DNA of 64,000 nucleotides from Bacillota bacterium (GTDB lineage: Bacteria > Bacillota > Clostridia > Lachnospirales > Lachnospiraceae), in contig JAEWAK010000062.1 of NCBI GenBank assembly GCA_023391695.1, positions 6,947 through 70,946 of the forward strand, in the 5' to 3' direction. Under the pieces are notes generated by a model. The model had not been told where the DNA came from and searched no databases. It saw nothing but the letters and a program-made list of their open reading frames with translations. Shown here one piece after another: positions 17,583 to 25,853 of the stretch (its first letter is position 1; every line of letters starts with the position of its first letter). A program made the translations under genes and the position numbers.

Positions 17583-18000
17583 TAATATTACAATATTGAA
17601 AAGTTTTGTCCCGGTATATGTGTTAAATAGTAAGGAAATGTGAATGGTACGGGGATAAAATATTAGATTTTAATATGATTACTTTCGATCACAAAGAGAT
17701 AGGAGTTTTAGATATATAGGCCGGATACCATGTAGAGGAGAGATGGAAGACATCTGAGACCGGTTTATAAATATATCTTTGAAGTCTCTCTTACACCCTT
17801 ACTGACAGTCCTTGAAAAATGATTCAAATAAACTTAATATCAGTAACTGGCTTGCATTTTATTTTGACATTTTTATCATATTAAAATAATATTATTATTA
17901 ATGTCTAACTTAAAAATATGAAACAATATATGGTCTTTCTCCCCATAGTGATGTAAGATAAGATTATGAAACAGAAGATTTTTAAAAGGAGTATCTGCCC
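17583..18000. other. Long leader/intergenic region before dGTPase
   Basis: No gene seen. AT-rich, with one GC-richer purine block at 17730-17770 (GAGGAGAGATGG...) whose GAGAGA could pair with TCTCTC near 17796. No known riboswitch core recognised. A ribosome site AAAAGGAG precedes the ATG at 18001. Confidence 0.4.
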
Positions 18001-19260
18001 ATGAGTATTATTCTTGAAGATTTGCCCTTATCCAAAGAGAAGATGGAAGAAAGGTATATTTATACATTGGCGCCTTTTGCCGTAAAATATCCGAAAGAAA
18101 ACAGCAGGGATCATAGGGAGCCGGTAAGGGAGGATGAAAACAGAAGTGACTTTCAGCGAGATAGGGACCGGATCATACACTCAGAAGCTTTCCGAAGATT
18201 AATGTATAAAACCCAGGTATTTGTCAATCATGAAGGAGACCATTACCGGACGAGGCTTACCCATACCCTGGAAGTAGCCCAGTTTGCAAGGGGAATCTGC
18301 AAATCCCTGGCGTTAAATGAAGAACTGGCGGAAGCCATTGCCCTCGGTCACGATCTGGGACATACGCCCTTCGGCCATGCGGTGGAACGGTATTTAAGCG
18401 ATGAACTGGATAAGAGGGGGTCAGGTAAATTCTTTCATAACGAGCAGAGCGTCCGTATTGCAGATTACCTGGAGAAAAGATGTGAGGAGTATCTGGGACT
18501 GAACCTGACTTATGAGGTCAGGGAAGGAATTTTAAAGCACAACAGCAATAAAGACAGAAGCGGTATCTATAAGAAGCTGGAGCCGGATAAAGTATGTTCT
18601 ACCCTGGAAGGGCAGATTGTAAACAAAGTGGATACCATAGCCTATATCTGCCATGATCTGCAGGACGGGATCAAATCCGGACTGGTCGAGGCTGCAATTC
18701 ATGAAAATCCTGATTTTGCCGGGAAGATGCAGGAACTTAAAAATATTATTGTGCAATTTTTAAATTGCGCACCGGAGGAAGTTGACTTTACTTCTTACAG
18801 TAAAACCTATTTTATCAATGATTTGATCCATAGGCTGATTATGAAAATTACAGTGGACAGTGTTGCGAATCTCAAGTCATATTCCATCCATTCCGTGGAT
18901 GACGTGAAAGAAAAGGCAAGGATGAATGTGGAAATGATTGCATTTGGTCCGGACACCCAGGCTGTTTTTGATAAAATTAAGAGCATAACCTATACATATA
19001 TTTACGGTTTACATACCATACAGGCCATGGATGAGAAGGCGGTCCGGGTCGTGAAGGATTTATTTGAAGGTTTTGTAAATAATCCAAAACTTCTGCCGCC
19101 GGAATGGTATTACCGTTATAATAATGTAAAATCTGACGATAACTATGACGGGGCCCCGGGTAATGGGATCCGGGTCATCTGCGATTATATTGCCATAATG
19201 ACAGACCGTTTCGCCCTGGAGGAACACGAGAGGCTGTACAATCCCAGGATTAAGATATAG
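18001..19260 (+). CDS. dgt: Deoxyguanosinetriphosphate triphosphohydrolase-like protein
   Basis: 419-residue HD-domain enzyme. The N-terminal block RDRDRIIHSEAFRRLMYKTQVF and the metal-binding H88 (RLTHTLEV) and H117-D118 (GHDLGHTPFGH) are those of bacterial dGTPases, which cut dNTPs to nucleoside plus triphosphate and control dNTP pools. Length and the C-terminal HD-associated region are normal. ATG at 18001 has a good ribosome site. The next gene follows 53 bp on and may be co-transcribed. Confidence 0.93.
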   Translation: MSIILEDLPLSKEKMEERYIYTLAPFAVKYPKENSRDHREPVREDENRSDFQRDRDRIIHSEAFRRLMYKTQVFVNHEGDHYRTRLTHTLEVAQFARGICKSLALNEELAEAIALGHDLGHTPFGHAVERYLSDELDKRGSGKFFHNEQSVRIADYLEKRCEEYLGLNLTYEVREGILKHNSNKDRSGIYKKLEPDKVCSTLEGQIVNKVDTIAYICHDLQDGIKSGLVEAAIHENPDFAGKMQELKNIIVQFLNCAPEEVDFTSYSKTYFINDLIHRLIMKITVDSVANLKSYSIHSVDDVKEKARMNVEMIAFGPDTQAVFDKIKSITYTYIYGLHTIQAMDEKAVRVVKDLFEGFVNNPKLLPPEWYYRYNNVKSDDNYDGAPGNGIRVICDYIAIMTDRFALEEHERLYNPRIKI

Positions 19261-19313
19261 AATTCAGTACTTTACCATAGAGGAACCGTTAACGAACTTA
19301 CAGGAGGAATATT

Positions 19314-19901
19314 ATGAATAAGTTACAGGGGTTTTATGCACTTGCCAAATCGAATTTACCTGCTGTGCCCTGGAAGAAGTATGAAGAGAATACGGAATTT
19401 GCCCCGGATATCTTATGGACCGTAAGAAGTGCCGTAACGAAAGGGGAGGACTTAAACTTACCGCGCAAGATTGGCGTAAGTGCAAAAGAAGCAAAAGAGT
19501 TTGCCAGAGAACTGAGATATAACTTAAAGCCGGAGGATATGATTGTATATTATCCTTACTTTATCGCTTTAAAAAGCGGCGTAATCGATATATCCAGGCA
19601 AAGAACCGCAATTGAGGCGGTAAAGGCCGATCTATGGAATCTTGTTACCCATAACCGGAAGGATATAACCATTATATTTGAAGACGAGGATGTGAGATTT
19701 TTCGGGGACGAATGCTTTCTGACCCAGGAGGAGATGATGGAACTGGTAGATTACTGCACTGTGATTAAAAGGCAGTTCCAAAGTGAGATTGCGGGAGGAA
19801 AGAATATTATGCTGGAGTGGAGTTATGCCTGTCCGTCTGACTTAAACCGGCAGCCGGTGGGAAAAGCTGCTTTGGTGTTTTATGAAATAAGAACGGTGTA
19901 G
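19314..19901 (+). CDS. Conserved-looking hypothetical protein
   Basis: 195 residues, soluble, with strong CAGGAGG ribosome site. Balanced composition and codon use like its neighbours support a real gene. Segments ILWTVRSAVTKGEDLNLPRKIG, NLKPEDMIVYYPYFIALKSG and IIFEDEDVRFFGDE suggest an alpha/beta protein. I recognise no family or catalytic motif. Position behind the dGTPase suggests a shared operon but no clear function. Confidence 0.75.
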   Translation: MNKLQGFYALAKSNLPAVPWKKYEENTEFAPDILWTVRSAVTKGEDLNLPRKIGVSAKEAKEFARELRYNLKPEDMIVYYPYFIALKSGVIDISRQRTAIEAVKADLWNLVTHNRKDITIIFEDEDVRFFGDECFLTQEEMMELVDYCTVIKRQFQSEIAGGKNIMLEWSYACPSDLNRQPVGKAALVFYEIRTV

Positions 19902-20008
19902 GCAGGTACTTATAAAAATATATAATATTATAGTAATTAAATCATGCCTCGTACAGGTTGGATCTTAGATCTTAATCTCCTTTAATCATTTTTTACTATA
20001 TTGTTTAA

Positions 20009-20040
20009 AAATTCCGAATTTATTAATTCGGAATTTCAGA
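20009..20040 (+). terminator. Hairpin terminator
   Basis: 12-bp perfect inverted repeat (20009-20020 with 20025-20036, arm AAATTCCGAATT). The T-run is short, so termination strength is uncertain. Confidence 0.6.
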
Positions 20041-20195
20041 CTGTAGACAAAGTCATTTATATCTTGAAACACTGTAATTGTGATTATAAATATGCAATGC
20101 TTTAATTTTATCCACTCTCTGCTATAATTGAATAAATCAGAATTTGTTTGATTTATTATGACCATCGAATTATTTGTATAATACAGGAGGTTATG

Positions 20196-20708
20196 ATGAA
20201 TAGGTTAATTACAGAGGCTTTGCGAAACCAGTTTGACTCCACATTTCATATGGCACGTATACTTGTAAAGGTTTGCCCGGAAAAAATCTGGTCGGCATCC
20301 TATAACGAAGTACCCTTTTGGCAACAGGTTTTTCATTATGTTTATTTTATTGATTTCTGGATGCGTGAGAAGTATGATGATAGCGAATGGCGTACAATGA
20401 TTTTTGATGATGCCTATACTACCGACTTGTATGCAGTCAGCTATGAAGGGTTATTTATCTCGCAAGAAAAAATGCAAGAGTACCTTGATGCAATTCAAAT
20501 GAAAACTATTTCCTTGTTTGATGATCTGAATGATGAAAAATTGAGTACTTCGGTTTATGGCAATAATCCACAATATACTTATGCGGATGTAATTATTGGG
20601 CAAATAAGACATGTCATGTATAACATTGGCTACCTAAATGGCATTTTGCGCGAATTGGGGTTGCCGGAATCGGACTGGTATGCCTATAATGAACCGGAAG
20701 GCTCATAA
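20196..20708 (+). CDS. DinB-like four-helix protein
   Basis: 170 residues. The pattern LITEALRNQFDSTFHMARILVKVCPEKIW at the start, FWQQVFHYVYFIDFWM in helix 2 and IIGQIRHVMYNIGYLNGIL with a late His are typical of the DinB/YfiT superfamily, whose members use three His residues to hold a metal and often act as thiol-dependent transferases. Start at the second of two adjacent ATGs gives five bases to AGGAGG. Marks the left border of the AT-rich accessory island. Confidence 0.8.
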   Translation: MNRLITEALRNQFDSTFHMARILVKVCPEKIWSASYNEVPFWQQVFHYVYFIDFWMREKYDDSEWRTMIFDDAYTTDLYAVSYEGLFISQEKMQEYLDAIQMKTISLFDDLNDEKLSTSVYGNNPQYTYADVIIGQIRHVMYNIGYLNGILRELGLPESDWYAYNEPEGS

Positions 20709-20728
20709 ACAAATACGCACAGTAATGA

Positions 20729-21331
20729 GCGAAGCGCGACAATAGAAGCGGAAATTATATTTATGACAGTGAGTACGATTATTATTTAGGTCGGGTAGTA
20801 GGCGATTCCCTGTCCCTAATACTTGGAAGCGGCATGAGTTTAAAGGGTTTATTAAAAATAACCGGTTCTATTATAACAGGTGGAGGGCTTACAGCAGGAG
20901 ATGGTCCAGAGGTGGTATTACCTGTCGAAATAGTGAAGTTTGCTGGTAATATTAATGCAGAAATTGACTTTGACCTTTATTATTATGAAAATCAATAATT
21001 GACGAAAGTTGTCAGTTTGTTTTAATTAAAGGTCACGCAGGTTCTATTATAACGGGCGGCGGGGTTAAAGTACTGGCCGGCGGTATCCTAGTTTTGGGTG
21101 GTATATCGATTAGTATGGCAGGAGTAACGGCAGATACCGTTGAGGTAGCATATGGTCATGTATCCATAGAGAAAAGGGATTGATGCTCATGATTTGAAAT
21201 ATAATATTTTGGGTAAAAAAGCTCCAATATCTCTATATGATATATGTGTTGAAAAAACTACAGGTGAATTATTAATCTATAGAAGAGGAGGCAAAGGAGT
21301 CGGCATACCGACAGGAGAATACATAAAATGA
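20729..21331 (+). pseudogene. Decayed 3' end of a polymorphic toxin
   Basis: Three frames carry pieces of one or two related toxins. 20729-20998 reads YDYYLGRVVGDSLSLILGSG then KITGSIITGGGL, the pre-toxin linker common in LXG/WXG toxins. 21025-21183 repeats GSIITGGG and continues AGGILVLGGISISMAGVT. 21185-21331 has the C-terminal tail DICVEKTTGELLIYRRGG then GIPTGEYIK, stopping in TGA that overlaps the ATG of the DUF4279 gene (ATGA). Stops and shifts at 20996 and 21181 separate the parts and no N-terminal export domain remains. Confidence 0.75.
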
Positions 21332-21735
21332 CGAAGAAAAGAACAAATATTAGAGTTGATTTTAGGATAATGGGTGATAATTTTAATTTGCAAGATATAA
21401 CAAGTTTTCTTAAGATAGAACCTACACAATTTTGGCATATCGGTGATAATATACGCAACACTGGGAAAAAGAGGAAATATACCTGCTGGCAATACAGTAC
21501 TGGATATAAAGAAACCTTAGATATTAATACTCAATTAAGGAAAATTGAAAAAATATTTATTGAAAAAACAAATTTGTTAATTAGGTTAAAAGAGGATTAT
21601 GCTTTAGATTATAGCATTGATATTGTAATAAAGATAGAGAATAGAGAAGTACCTGCAATATATTTAGAATCACCTATTATTCAGTTTGCTTCAAATATTG
21701 GAGCTAGATTTGATATTGATACTTATGTAAATTAA
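21328..21735 (+). CDS. DUF4279 immunity-type protein
   Basis: 135 residues. KRTNIRVDFRIMGDNFNLQ, ITSFLKIEPTQFWHIGD and the TCWQYSTGY segment match DUF4279, a family encoded next to polymorphic toxins and thought to act as cytoplasmic immunity proteins. The frame is intact with a typical length, although its cognate toxin upstream is broken, so it may be kept as an orphan immunity gene against siblings. Starts inside the toxin stop. AT-rich codon use differs from core genes. Confidence 0.85.
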   Translation: MTKKRTNIRVDFRIMGDNFNLQDITSFLKIEPTQFWHIGDNIRNTGKKRKYTCWQYSTGYKETLDINTQLRKIEKIFIEKTNLLIRLKEDYALDYSIDIVIKIENREVPAIYLESPIIQFASNIGARFDIDTYVN

Positions 21736-21774
21736 AAATATAGTATAATATAAGTTACAGAATAAACTTCCTAT

Positions 21775-21900
21775 GACAGGCGGACTATTTTTGGGACAGA
21801 AATTGATTTTGACATTTATTACTGTTAAAAACACTAATAAACTAAAGGTCACTATTTTGGTGGTGCAACGGTTTCACGAAATGCAGTTATGAAGAAACGG
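21775..21900 (+). pseudogene. Duplicated toxin-tail fragment
   Basis: The sequence around 21801-21845 (AEIDFD-like reading EIDFDIYYC then stops, followed by AAAGGTCAC) resembles 20960-21036 (AEIDFDLYYYENQ then AAAGGTCAC). It is another worn copy of the toxin-gene junction, supporting repeated toxin-cassette turnover at this site. Confidence 0.45.
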
Positions 21901-22004
21901 TAACCGATAAGAAAATGTAATAATTTACGATAGGGTTTCAGTAAATATATAGAAGGTCGATATTATTAATTGTTATAATAATCAAACTATAAAGGGGGCT
22001 GATT

Positions 22005-22259
22005 ATGTTCATTTGTCCTGTTTGCGGATATGATAAACTTTTAGAAGAGCCGTTTGATTCAGAGGGAAATCCATCGTATGAAATTTGTAATTGTTGTGGA
22101 TTTGAATTTGGATATGATGACAGTAGTGAAGGTATAAGTATTCATAATTACAGAAAGAAGTGGATAAATGAGGGGGCGCCTTGGTTTAATTTGAACCTTA
22201 AGCCTAAAAATTGGAACTTAAATGAACAGCTAAATAATATTAATAAAACATTTCTATAA
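22005..22259 (+). CDS. CPCC family cysteine-rich protein
   Basis: 84 residues with strong AAAGGGGG ribosome site. CPVCGY at the start and CNCCGFEFGYDD form a zinc-binding CPCC module; YRKKWINEGAPWF is the second family hallmark. Such proteins occur in polymorphic-toxin loci, probably as immunity or accessory proteins. The second motif reads CNCCGF rather than the more common CPCCGF. Lies in the same AT-rich cluster as the DUF4279 gene. Confidence 0.85.
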   Translation: MFICPVCGYDKLLEEPFDSEGNPSYEICNCCGFEFGYDDSSEGISIHNYRKKWINEGAPWFNLNLKPKNWNLNEQLNNINKTFL

Positions 22260-22372
22260 AATAGGGAGTTAGATTTCAACAAAGTTTTTAACAGACGGTT
22301 ATTTCCGGATAGCCGCCTGTTTTCATTATTATAACGAAGATAATATCTGTGGATTCTATCTTAAATCCTGTA

Positions 22373-22579
22373 TTAATCTTTGTTTCGGACGTATTGAATC
22401 ACCTCCTGTACTTCGCAGTCCAATATCTCACACAGTTGGTTAATGGTATTTAAGGTAACACTCCTGTTATGCTTCAGATTATCCAGTGTTCCGCGGCTTA
22501 GATTATGATGTTTTATTAAATAATAAGTTGTAAGTTGCTTCTTCTTTAACGTTTCCCACAGGGGATCAAATGATATCAT
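22373..22579 (-). CDS. Small XRE/Cro-type DNA-binding protein
   Basis: 68 residues comprising just a helix-turn-helix of the HTH_26/Cro type: PLWETLKKKQLTTYYLI, HHNLSRGTLDNLKHNRSVTL, and INQLCEILDCEVQEVIQYV. ATG with AGAGG upstream. Divergent from the SymE-like toxin gene, with two palindromes between them covering its promoter. Probably represses both genes. Confidence 0.9.
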   Translation of the reverse strand: MISFDPLWETLKKKQLTTYYLIKHHNLSRGTLDNLKHNRSVTLNTINQLCEILDCEVQEVIQYVRNKD

Positions 22580-22610
22580 AAGAAAACCTCTTTTTATTTT
22601 TATTATATTG

Positions 22611-22652
22611 CCAAATATTTGGGTTGAACATTGCCATAAATATGGGTATAAT
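22611..22652 (+). promoter_or_regulatory. SymE promoter with two operator palindromes
   Basis: TTGAAC 22624-22629, 17-bp spacer, TATAAT 22647-22652. CCAAATATTTGG (22611-22622, perfect palindrome) lies just upstream of the -35 and CCATAAATATGG (22634-22645, arms CCATA/TATGG) fills the spacer; centres are 23 bp apart. A dimeric XRE protein bound there would block the promoter. Confidence 0.8.
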
Positions 22653-22680
22653 GAAGTAAGAGAAGAAGCGGGAGGAAAGC

Positions 22681-22857
22681 ATGATGCAAAATAAGAAATT
22701 AAAAGTATATCAGTCTTATGATGGTAAAAATAAAAGTATTCCAGAAATCAGATTGAAAGGCCATTGGCTGAATGAACTTGGATTTTCTATCGGAAGTACT
22801 GTTACAATACAATATTTAGAAGATGAGATAATAATAAAGAAAGAAAACCAATTTTAA
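22681..22857 (+). CDS. SymE-like toxin
   Basis: 58 residues, strong GGGAGG site, ATG ATG start. KLKVYQSYDGKNKSIPEIRL then KGHWLNELGFSIGSTVTI and IQYLEDEIIIKKEN follow the SymE toxin-domain pattern (IPxIxLKGxWL..GF..G..V.V...E..I.I), an AbrB-like fold. The E. coli protein is an SOS-induced nucleoid or RNA-acting toxin held back by an antisense RNA. Here the gene is divergent from an XRE gene and has no LexA-box that I can see, implying different control. Shorter than E. coli SymE, lacking its C-terminal extension. Confidence 0.85.
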   Translation: MMQNKKLKVYQSYDGKNKSIPEIRLKGHWLNELGFSIGSTVTIQYLEDEIIIKKENQF

Positions 22858-22923
22858 AAGAAGCAGACCGAGCAGGTATTGGAGATAAATTCTAAAGCAG
22901 GCAGAGAGATACTACCTGTGAAT

Positions 22924-23016
22924 TTATTGTTGTGTTGTTTTTAGCAATGCTGCTAATTCCTCTTGCTTTAAATCATTATCTTCACATAAATTTTTTATTC
23001 TTTGATAGTTATACAT
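22924..23016 (-). pseudogene. Truncated XRE regulator
   Basis: ATG with GGAGGCAATT upstream, then 30 codons: YNYQRIKNLCEDNDLKQEEL and AALLKTTQQ, the first half of a helix-turn-helix (recognition helix missing), closed by TAA. Classic XRE N-terminus cut short. It could be translated as a peptide but cannot bind DNA as a normal HTH. Confidence 0.7.
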
Positions 23017-23182
23017 TAATAATTGCCTCCTCTTTTTTAAAAAGAATATCATACATCTAATTAGGAGTATTGAATTAACATTTTATCAGGTGTAAAATAG
23101 TGCTGATAGTTAATCAACATAGAATATAAATAAGGTAATTATTTTTTATTCAATGGAACATAATTCTAAGAAGGGAGATTGA

Positions 23183-23371
23183 ATGATAAATAAAAAAAGT
23201 TTTGAGTTTTTAAAAAACAATAATCCCAATGTAATGGCAGTGGAATTATGCGAAATTACACTGGATAATCTAGCTAATAATCTGGTATTCGCTGGGAATA
23301 ATTCATCAAAGGAGATTAGAGAAATTGAAGCAGCAATAATAGGATTAGAAACAGCAGGAAATAGGGTTTGA
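23183..23371 (+). CDS. Small hypothetical protein
   Basis: 62 codons with GAAGGGAG upstream of ATG. Sequence includes NPNVMAVELCEITLDNLANN and KEIREIEAAIIGLETAG. Not recognised. Its end overlaps, in another frame, a SymE-like remnant (23361-23432), and its own GLETAG could be the WLETAGF part of that SymE copy, so the present stop may be the product of a frameshift. Confidence 0.45.
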   Translation: MINKKSFEFLKNNNPNVMAVELCEITLDNLANNLVFAGNNSSKEIREIEAAIIGLETAGNRV

Positions 23372-23432
23372 AATAGGGGTTGATATTTCTGTACAGTGTT
23401 TAGAAAATCAAATTATTATAAAAACTATATGA
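23341..23432 (+). pseudogene. SymE C-terminal remnant
   Basis: GLETAG in one frame (23341-23358) followed by a shift to GFEIGVDISVQCLENQIIIK (from 23364) ending in TGA at 23430. This matches the GF..G..V.V..LE..IIIK half of the intact SymE at 22681. A second, broken member of the family. Confidence 0.6.
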
Positions 23433-23574
23433 GTATGTTCGGCGAAAAATATGGGTGATTGGGTGATTTATATATTTATCTAGATACATAAGATTTTATC
23501 AGATAGCAAAAAATTTTAACAATTTTCAAAAAATAGTTAAATATTTTCTAAATTAGGCATATATTAACAATAAC

Positions 23575-23620
23575 AGAACCCAACACGCCTCTCAACGATG
23601 CGGACCACGTTGGGTCTTTT
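23575..23620 (+). terminator. Terminator-like hairpin
   Basis: GACCCAAC-type stem: ACCCAAC (23578-23584) with GTTGGGT (23609-23615), 24-nt loop, then CTTTT. Lies in an AT-rich gap. A following short frame at 23650-23755 (IALDIDGQIENLKFIGLIIR) may be another gene remnant. Confidence 0.5.
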
Positions 23621-23819
23621 AAGTTACCAAGGGAAATTATATGATTTTGCTTAAGAGCAACAAATTGCACTTGATATAGATGGTCAAATAGAAAATTTAA
23701 AATTTATTGGTCTGATAATCAGAGATGAAAATTTATGCAAAGAAAATTCTCAATGACATTTCATATTTTCTATTAATAAAAGCCTACTGTTTAGGACTTA
23801 AATAAAGGAGCATAATAGA

Positions 23820-24290
23820 ATGAACTTGGAAGAATTTAAAAAAAATATTATAGTAATCAATGGAAGTGAAGAAATTTTTTTAAGAAATCAATATATACAA
23901 AATTTTATTTTGACTGAAAAGGAGTATTATCAAAAATATATTTTAACAATGCAAACTTTTAGTGATGGTATGTACTATATTGGATATTTATGGGATTGCC
24001 TTAAAGAAGTTGAAGTTATAGATTTTACTTATTTTCAATCTATGGTAAGTACATTGGGGAAAATATACATATTGTGGGATTTACATTCCAAAGACAGAAT
24101 TTTTGTTGAAGACTACTGGAAGTTTGCAAAAAATGATATTTTATTGTTGGATTCTTCTATATTATTAGATAATTTATATTATTTACCAGAGGATATTTAT
24201 ATCTTTAATGAAAGTTTTAATTGGACATTAGTTTTAACACATGAGTATTTTGATAATAAAAGATGGTGTCTGAAGTCTGGAAGTATATAG
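23820..24290 (+). CDS. Probable immunity protein, unassigned family
   Basis: 156 residues, AAAGGAG ribosome site, very AT-rich codons. The end LPEDIYIFNESFNWTLVLTHEYFDNKRWCL is of a style I associate with small toxin-immunity proteins (a late WTLVLTHE strand), and MYYIGYLWDCLKEVEVIDF resembles the start of such families. Position beside DUF4279 and CPCC genes supports this. The family cannot be named and the toxin is absent. Confidence 0.6.
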   Translation: MNLEEFKKNIIVINGSEEIFLRNQYIQNFILTEKEYYQKYILTMQTFSDGMYYIGYLWDCLKEVEVIDFTYFQSMVSTLGKIYILWDLHSKDRIFVEDYWKFAKNDILLLDSSILLDNLYYLPEDIYIFNESFNWTLVLTHEYFDNKRWCLKSGSI

Positions 24291-24398
24291 GTAAGTTATT
24301 TACTCTTAATAATTATGCGGTGTATAGGCCACACAGTTATGGCTAAAAAAGGGTGCACTTATCACAACTTCTGCATTCTTCTTTTTTTCAGCAGAGAA

Positions 24399-24433
24399 AG
24401 CGGTGGTTTTGATTTTCGATTTCAAAACCGCCG
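24399..24433. repeat. Hairpin in the island's right flank
   Basis: GCGGTGGTTTTGA (24399-24411) with TCAAAACCGCCGC (about 24419-24433), one mismatch. Sits with the KTR fragment in a 490-bp stretch that otherwise shows no gene; probably part of old mobile DNA. Confidence 0.5.
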
Positions 24434-24548
24434 CGTAGTACGGGGCAGCTTTTGATACGGATGGTTATGACCGCCTAAACAACGGTTTTCTTATTCTCTG
24501 TTAAATAATATCAGCAGTTGTATAGTGGAATACAATCATCATAAAGAA

Positions 24549-24763
24549 AGAGCCAACAACTATGGTTTTACTCACGGTTGTCGGCTCTGCATCTTAGTGT
24601 CTGGTTCTTTGATAACTGATATATTCACTTGTTTTACATTGATTATCGTTTCCTGTTTACACTTAGGACAAAATAGCGGGAAGTTTTCAAGTATGGTATC
24701 CTTGCGGATTTTCAGCCGTGTCTTATTTTGGTAAACAGGGCACTGAACAACACATAGCCAAGA
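24549..24763 (-). pseudogene. Cysteine-rich KTR protein remnant with terminator
   Basis: Minus strand from 24763 reads SWLCVVQCPVYQNKTRLKIR, then KDTILENFPLFCPKCKQETI and ends KMQSRQP at the stop 24572-24574. This is the Cys_rich_KTR family found beside resistance genes on Tn916-like and other conjugative elements. The start codon is gone (stop at 24764-24766). A 12-bp stem (24549-24560 with about 24574-24585) follows on the minus strand with a T-rich tail, the usual terminator of that gene. Confidence 0.75.
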
Positions 24764-24784
24764 TTAACAATTATTGATTGGAGT

Positions 24785-25543
24785 CTAATTGTTATCAAAA
24801 AAATATCTTGGCTTGCTTTGCGTCTTCTTTTTGTAATCAATTGCTTCTGTGGGGCATCTTTGAAGACAAGCCATGCAATGGGTACACTGATTTCCCCATA
24901 CGGGCTTACCGTCAGTTAAGATAATATTGTTCAGTGGGCATACCTTTTCACATTTACTACAACTAATACATTTTGTTTCTTCAACATGAAATCCTTTGGC
25001 ATTTACCGAAAACCTATAAAACATGCGGTTTATTAAACCGCTTTTCAATTGACTAACAACACCATTTTCATCCATAAAAGAAAAATGATTTCCATTATGG
25101 ATATCCACTAAAATCTGATTGATTAAAGGTTCTGCTTTTTGATTTATTTCTTTTGCCGCCGCCTTATCAACACCGGGAAACAGGACAAGGTAATTATCCG
25201 GCATTTTGACTTGTGCATATCCTTGCAAATCCCAGCCTTTGTATTGGCAAAGTTTTTTCACATAATTACTTGCACTTGCGGTTTCACCACCGTAAGTCAA
25301 AACAAAATATACCTTGCTGCTTCCCTTAAAAGTGGTCTTTTTTATATATTCCTCCACTACTCGTGGTAACCTCCATGCATAGGTGGGACAAACAAATACA
25401 AATGGTTTCGTTTCTGAAATAAGGTCGTCTTGTTTATTCTGTTTTATCAATAGGTTTAATGAAACGATTTCATCTTTTGTTTCCTTAGCAATTCGCTCTG
25501 CAACATATTGACTGTTACCTGTGGCAGAAAAATATAAAATCAT
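24785..25543 (-). CDS. EFR1 family ferrodoxin (flavodoxin plus two 4Fe-4S)
   Basis: 252 residues from the ATG at 25543 (AAAGGAG upstream). Flavodoxin fold first, with the FMN phosphate loop SATGNSQ near residue 6, then two ferredoxin clusters: CISCSKCEKVCP and CTHCMACLQRCP. Such fusions move electrons between low-potential donors and unknown partners in anaerobes. Divergent from a TetR regulator that likely controls it. Upstream in-frame codons to 25609 lack a ribosome site. Confidence 0.9.
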   Translation of the reverse strand: MILYFSATGNSQYVAERIAKETKDEIVSLNLLIKQNKQDDLISETKPFVFVCPTYAWRLPRVVEEYIKKTTFKGSSKVYFVLTYGGETASASNYVKKLCQYKGWDLQGYAQVKMPDNYLVLFPGVDKAAAKEINQKAEPLINQILVDIHNGNHFSFMDENGVVSQLKSGLINRMFYRFSVNAKGFHVEETKCISCSKCEKVCPLNNIILTDGKPVWGNQCTHCMACLQRCPTEAIDYKKKTQSKPRYFFDNN

Positions 25544-25699
25544 CAAATACACTCCTTTCAAAATAGGCAGTGGAAGCGGCTCCCGATTTCTATGCTTTAG
25601 CCGTTCCACTTTATTATCCTTTTATCAAACTCTACTCTGTACACCTGTTTTTGCGTCCCTAAACCATAGATAGTAACGCCTCCTTATCTCAGTGCATTC

Positions 25700-25790
25700 T
25701 TGACAATTCGGAGTAATAAAATTATAATAACACCATGGTGTCGTTTTATGCAACCTGCAGATGTTTATGATTTGTTGTGTTAGCAACAAA
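25700..25790 (+). promoter_or_regulatory. TetR promoter and operators
   Basis: Full-consensus promoter TTGACA 25700-25705, 17-bp spacer, TATAAT 25723-25728. The perfect palindrome ACACCATGGTGT (25730-25741) begins two bases past the -10, over the start point. A second inverted repeat TTGTTG/CAACAA (25773-25790) lies in the leader. Suited to autorepression by the TetR protein and to control of the divergent EFR1 gene. Confidence 0.75.
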
Positions 25791-25853
25791 TGACTCTAAT
25801 GTGTTTGTTTTGCATGCAATAATACAAATTTGATGCTGATTAGGAGGCTGCTT

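Noticed and set aside
17345..17599. Short frames over the 93-bp repeats (both strands)
   Set aside because: They follow the repeat units, not a protein, and reappear wherever the repeat occurs.
20709..20760. GCGAAGCGC-type sequence as an attachment site
   Set aside because: I found no matching direct repeat at the far side of the island near 24.8 kb.
24525..24734. 69-codon plus-strand frame
   Set aside because: Opposite strand of the Cys-rich KTR remnant, which has clear family residues.
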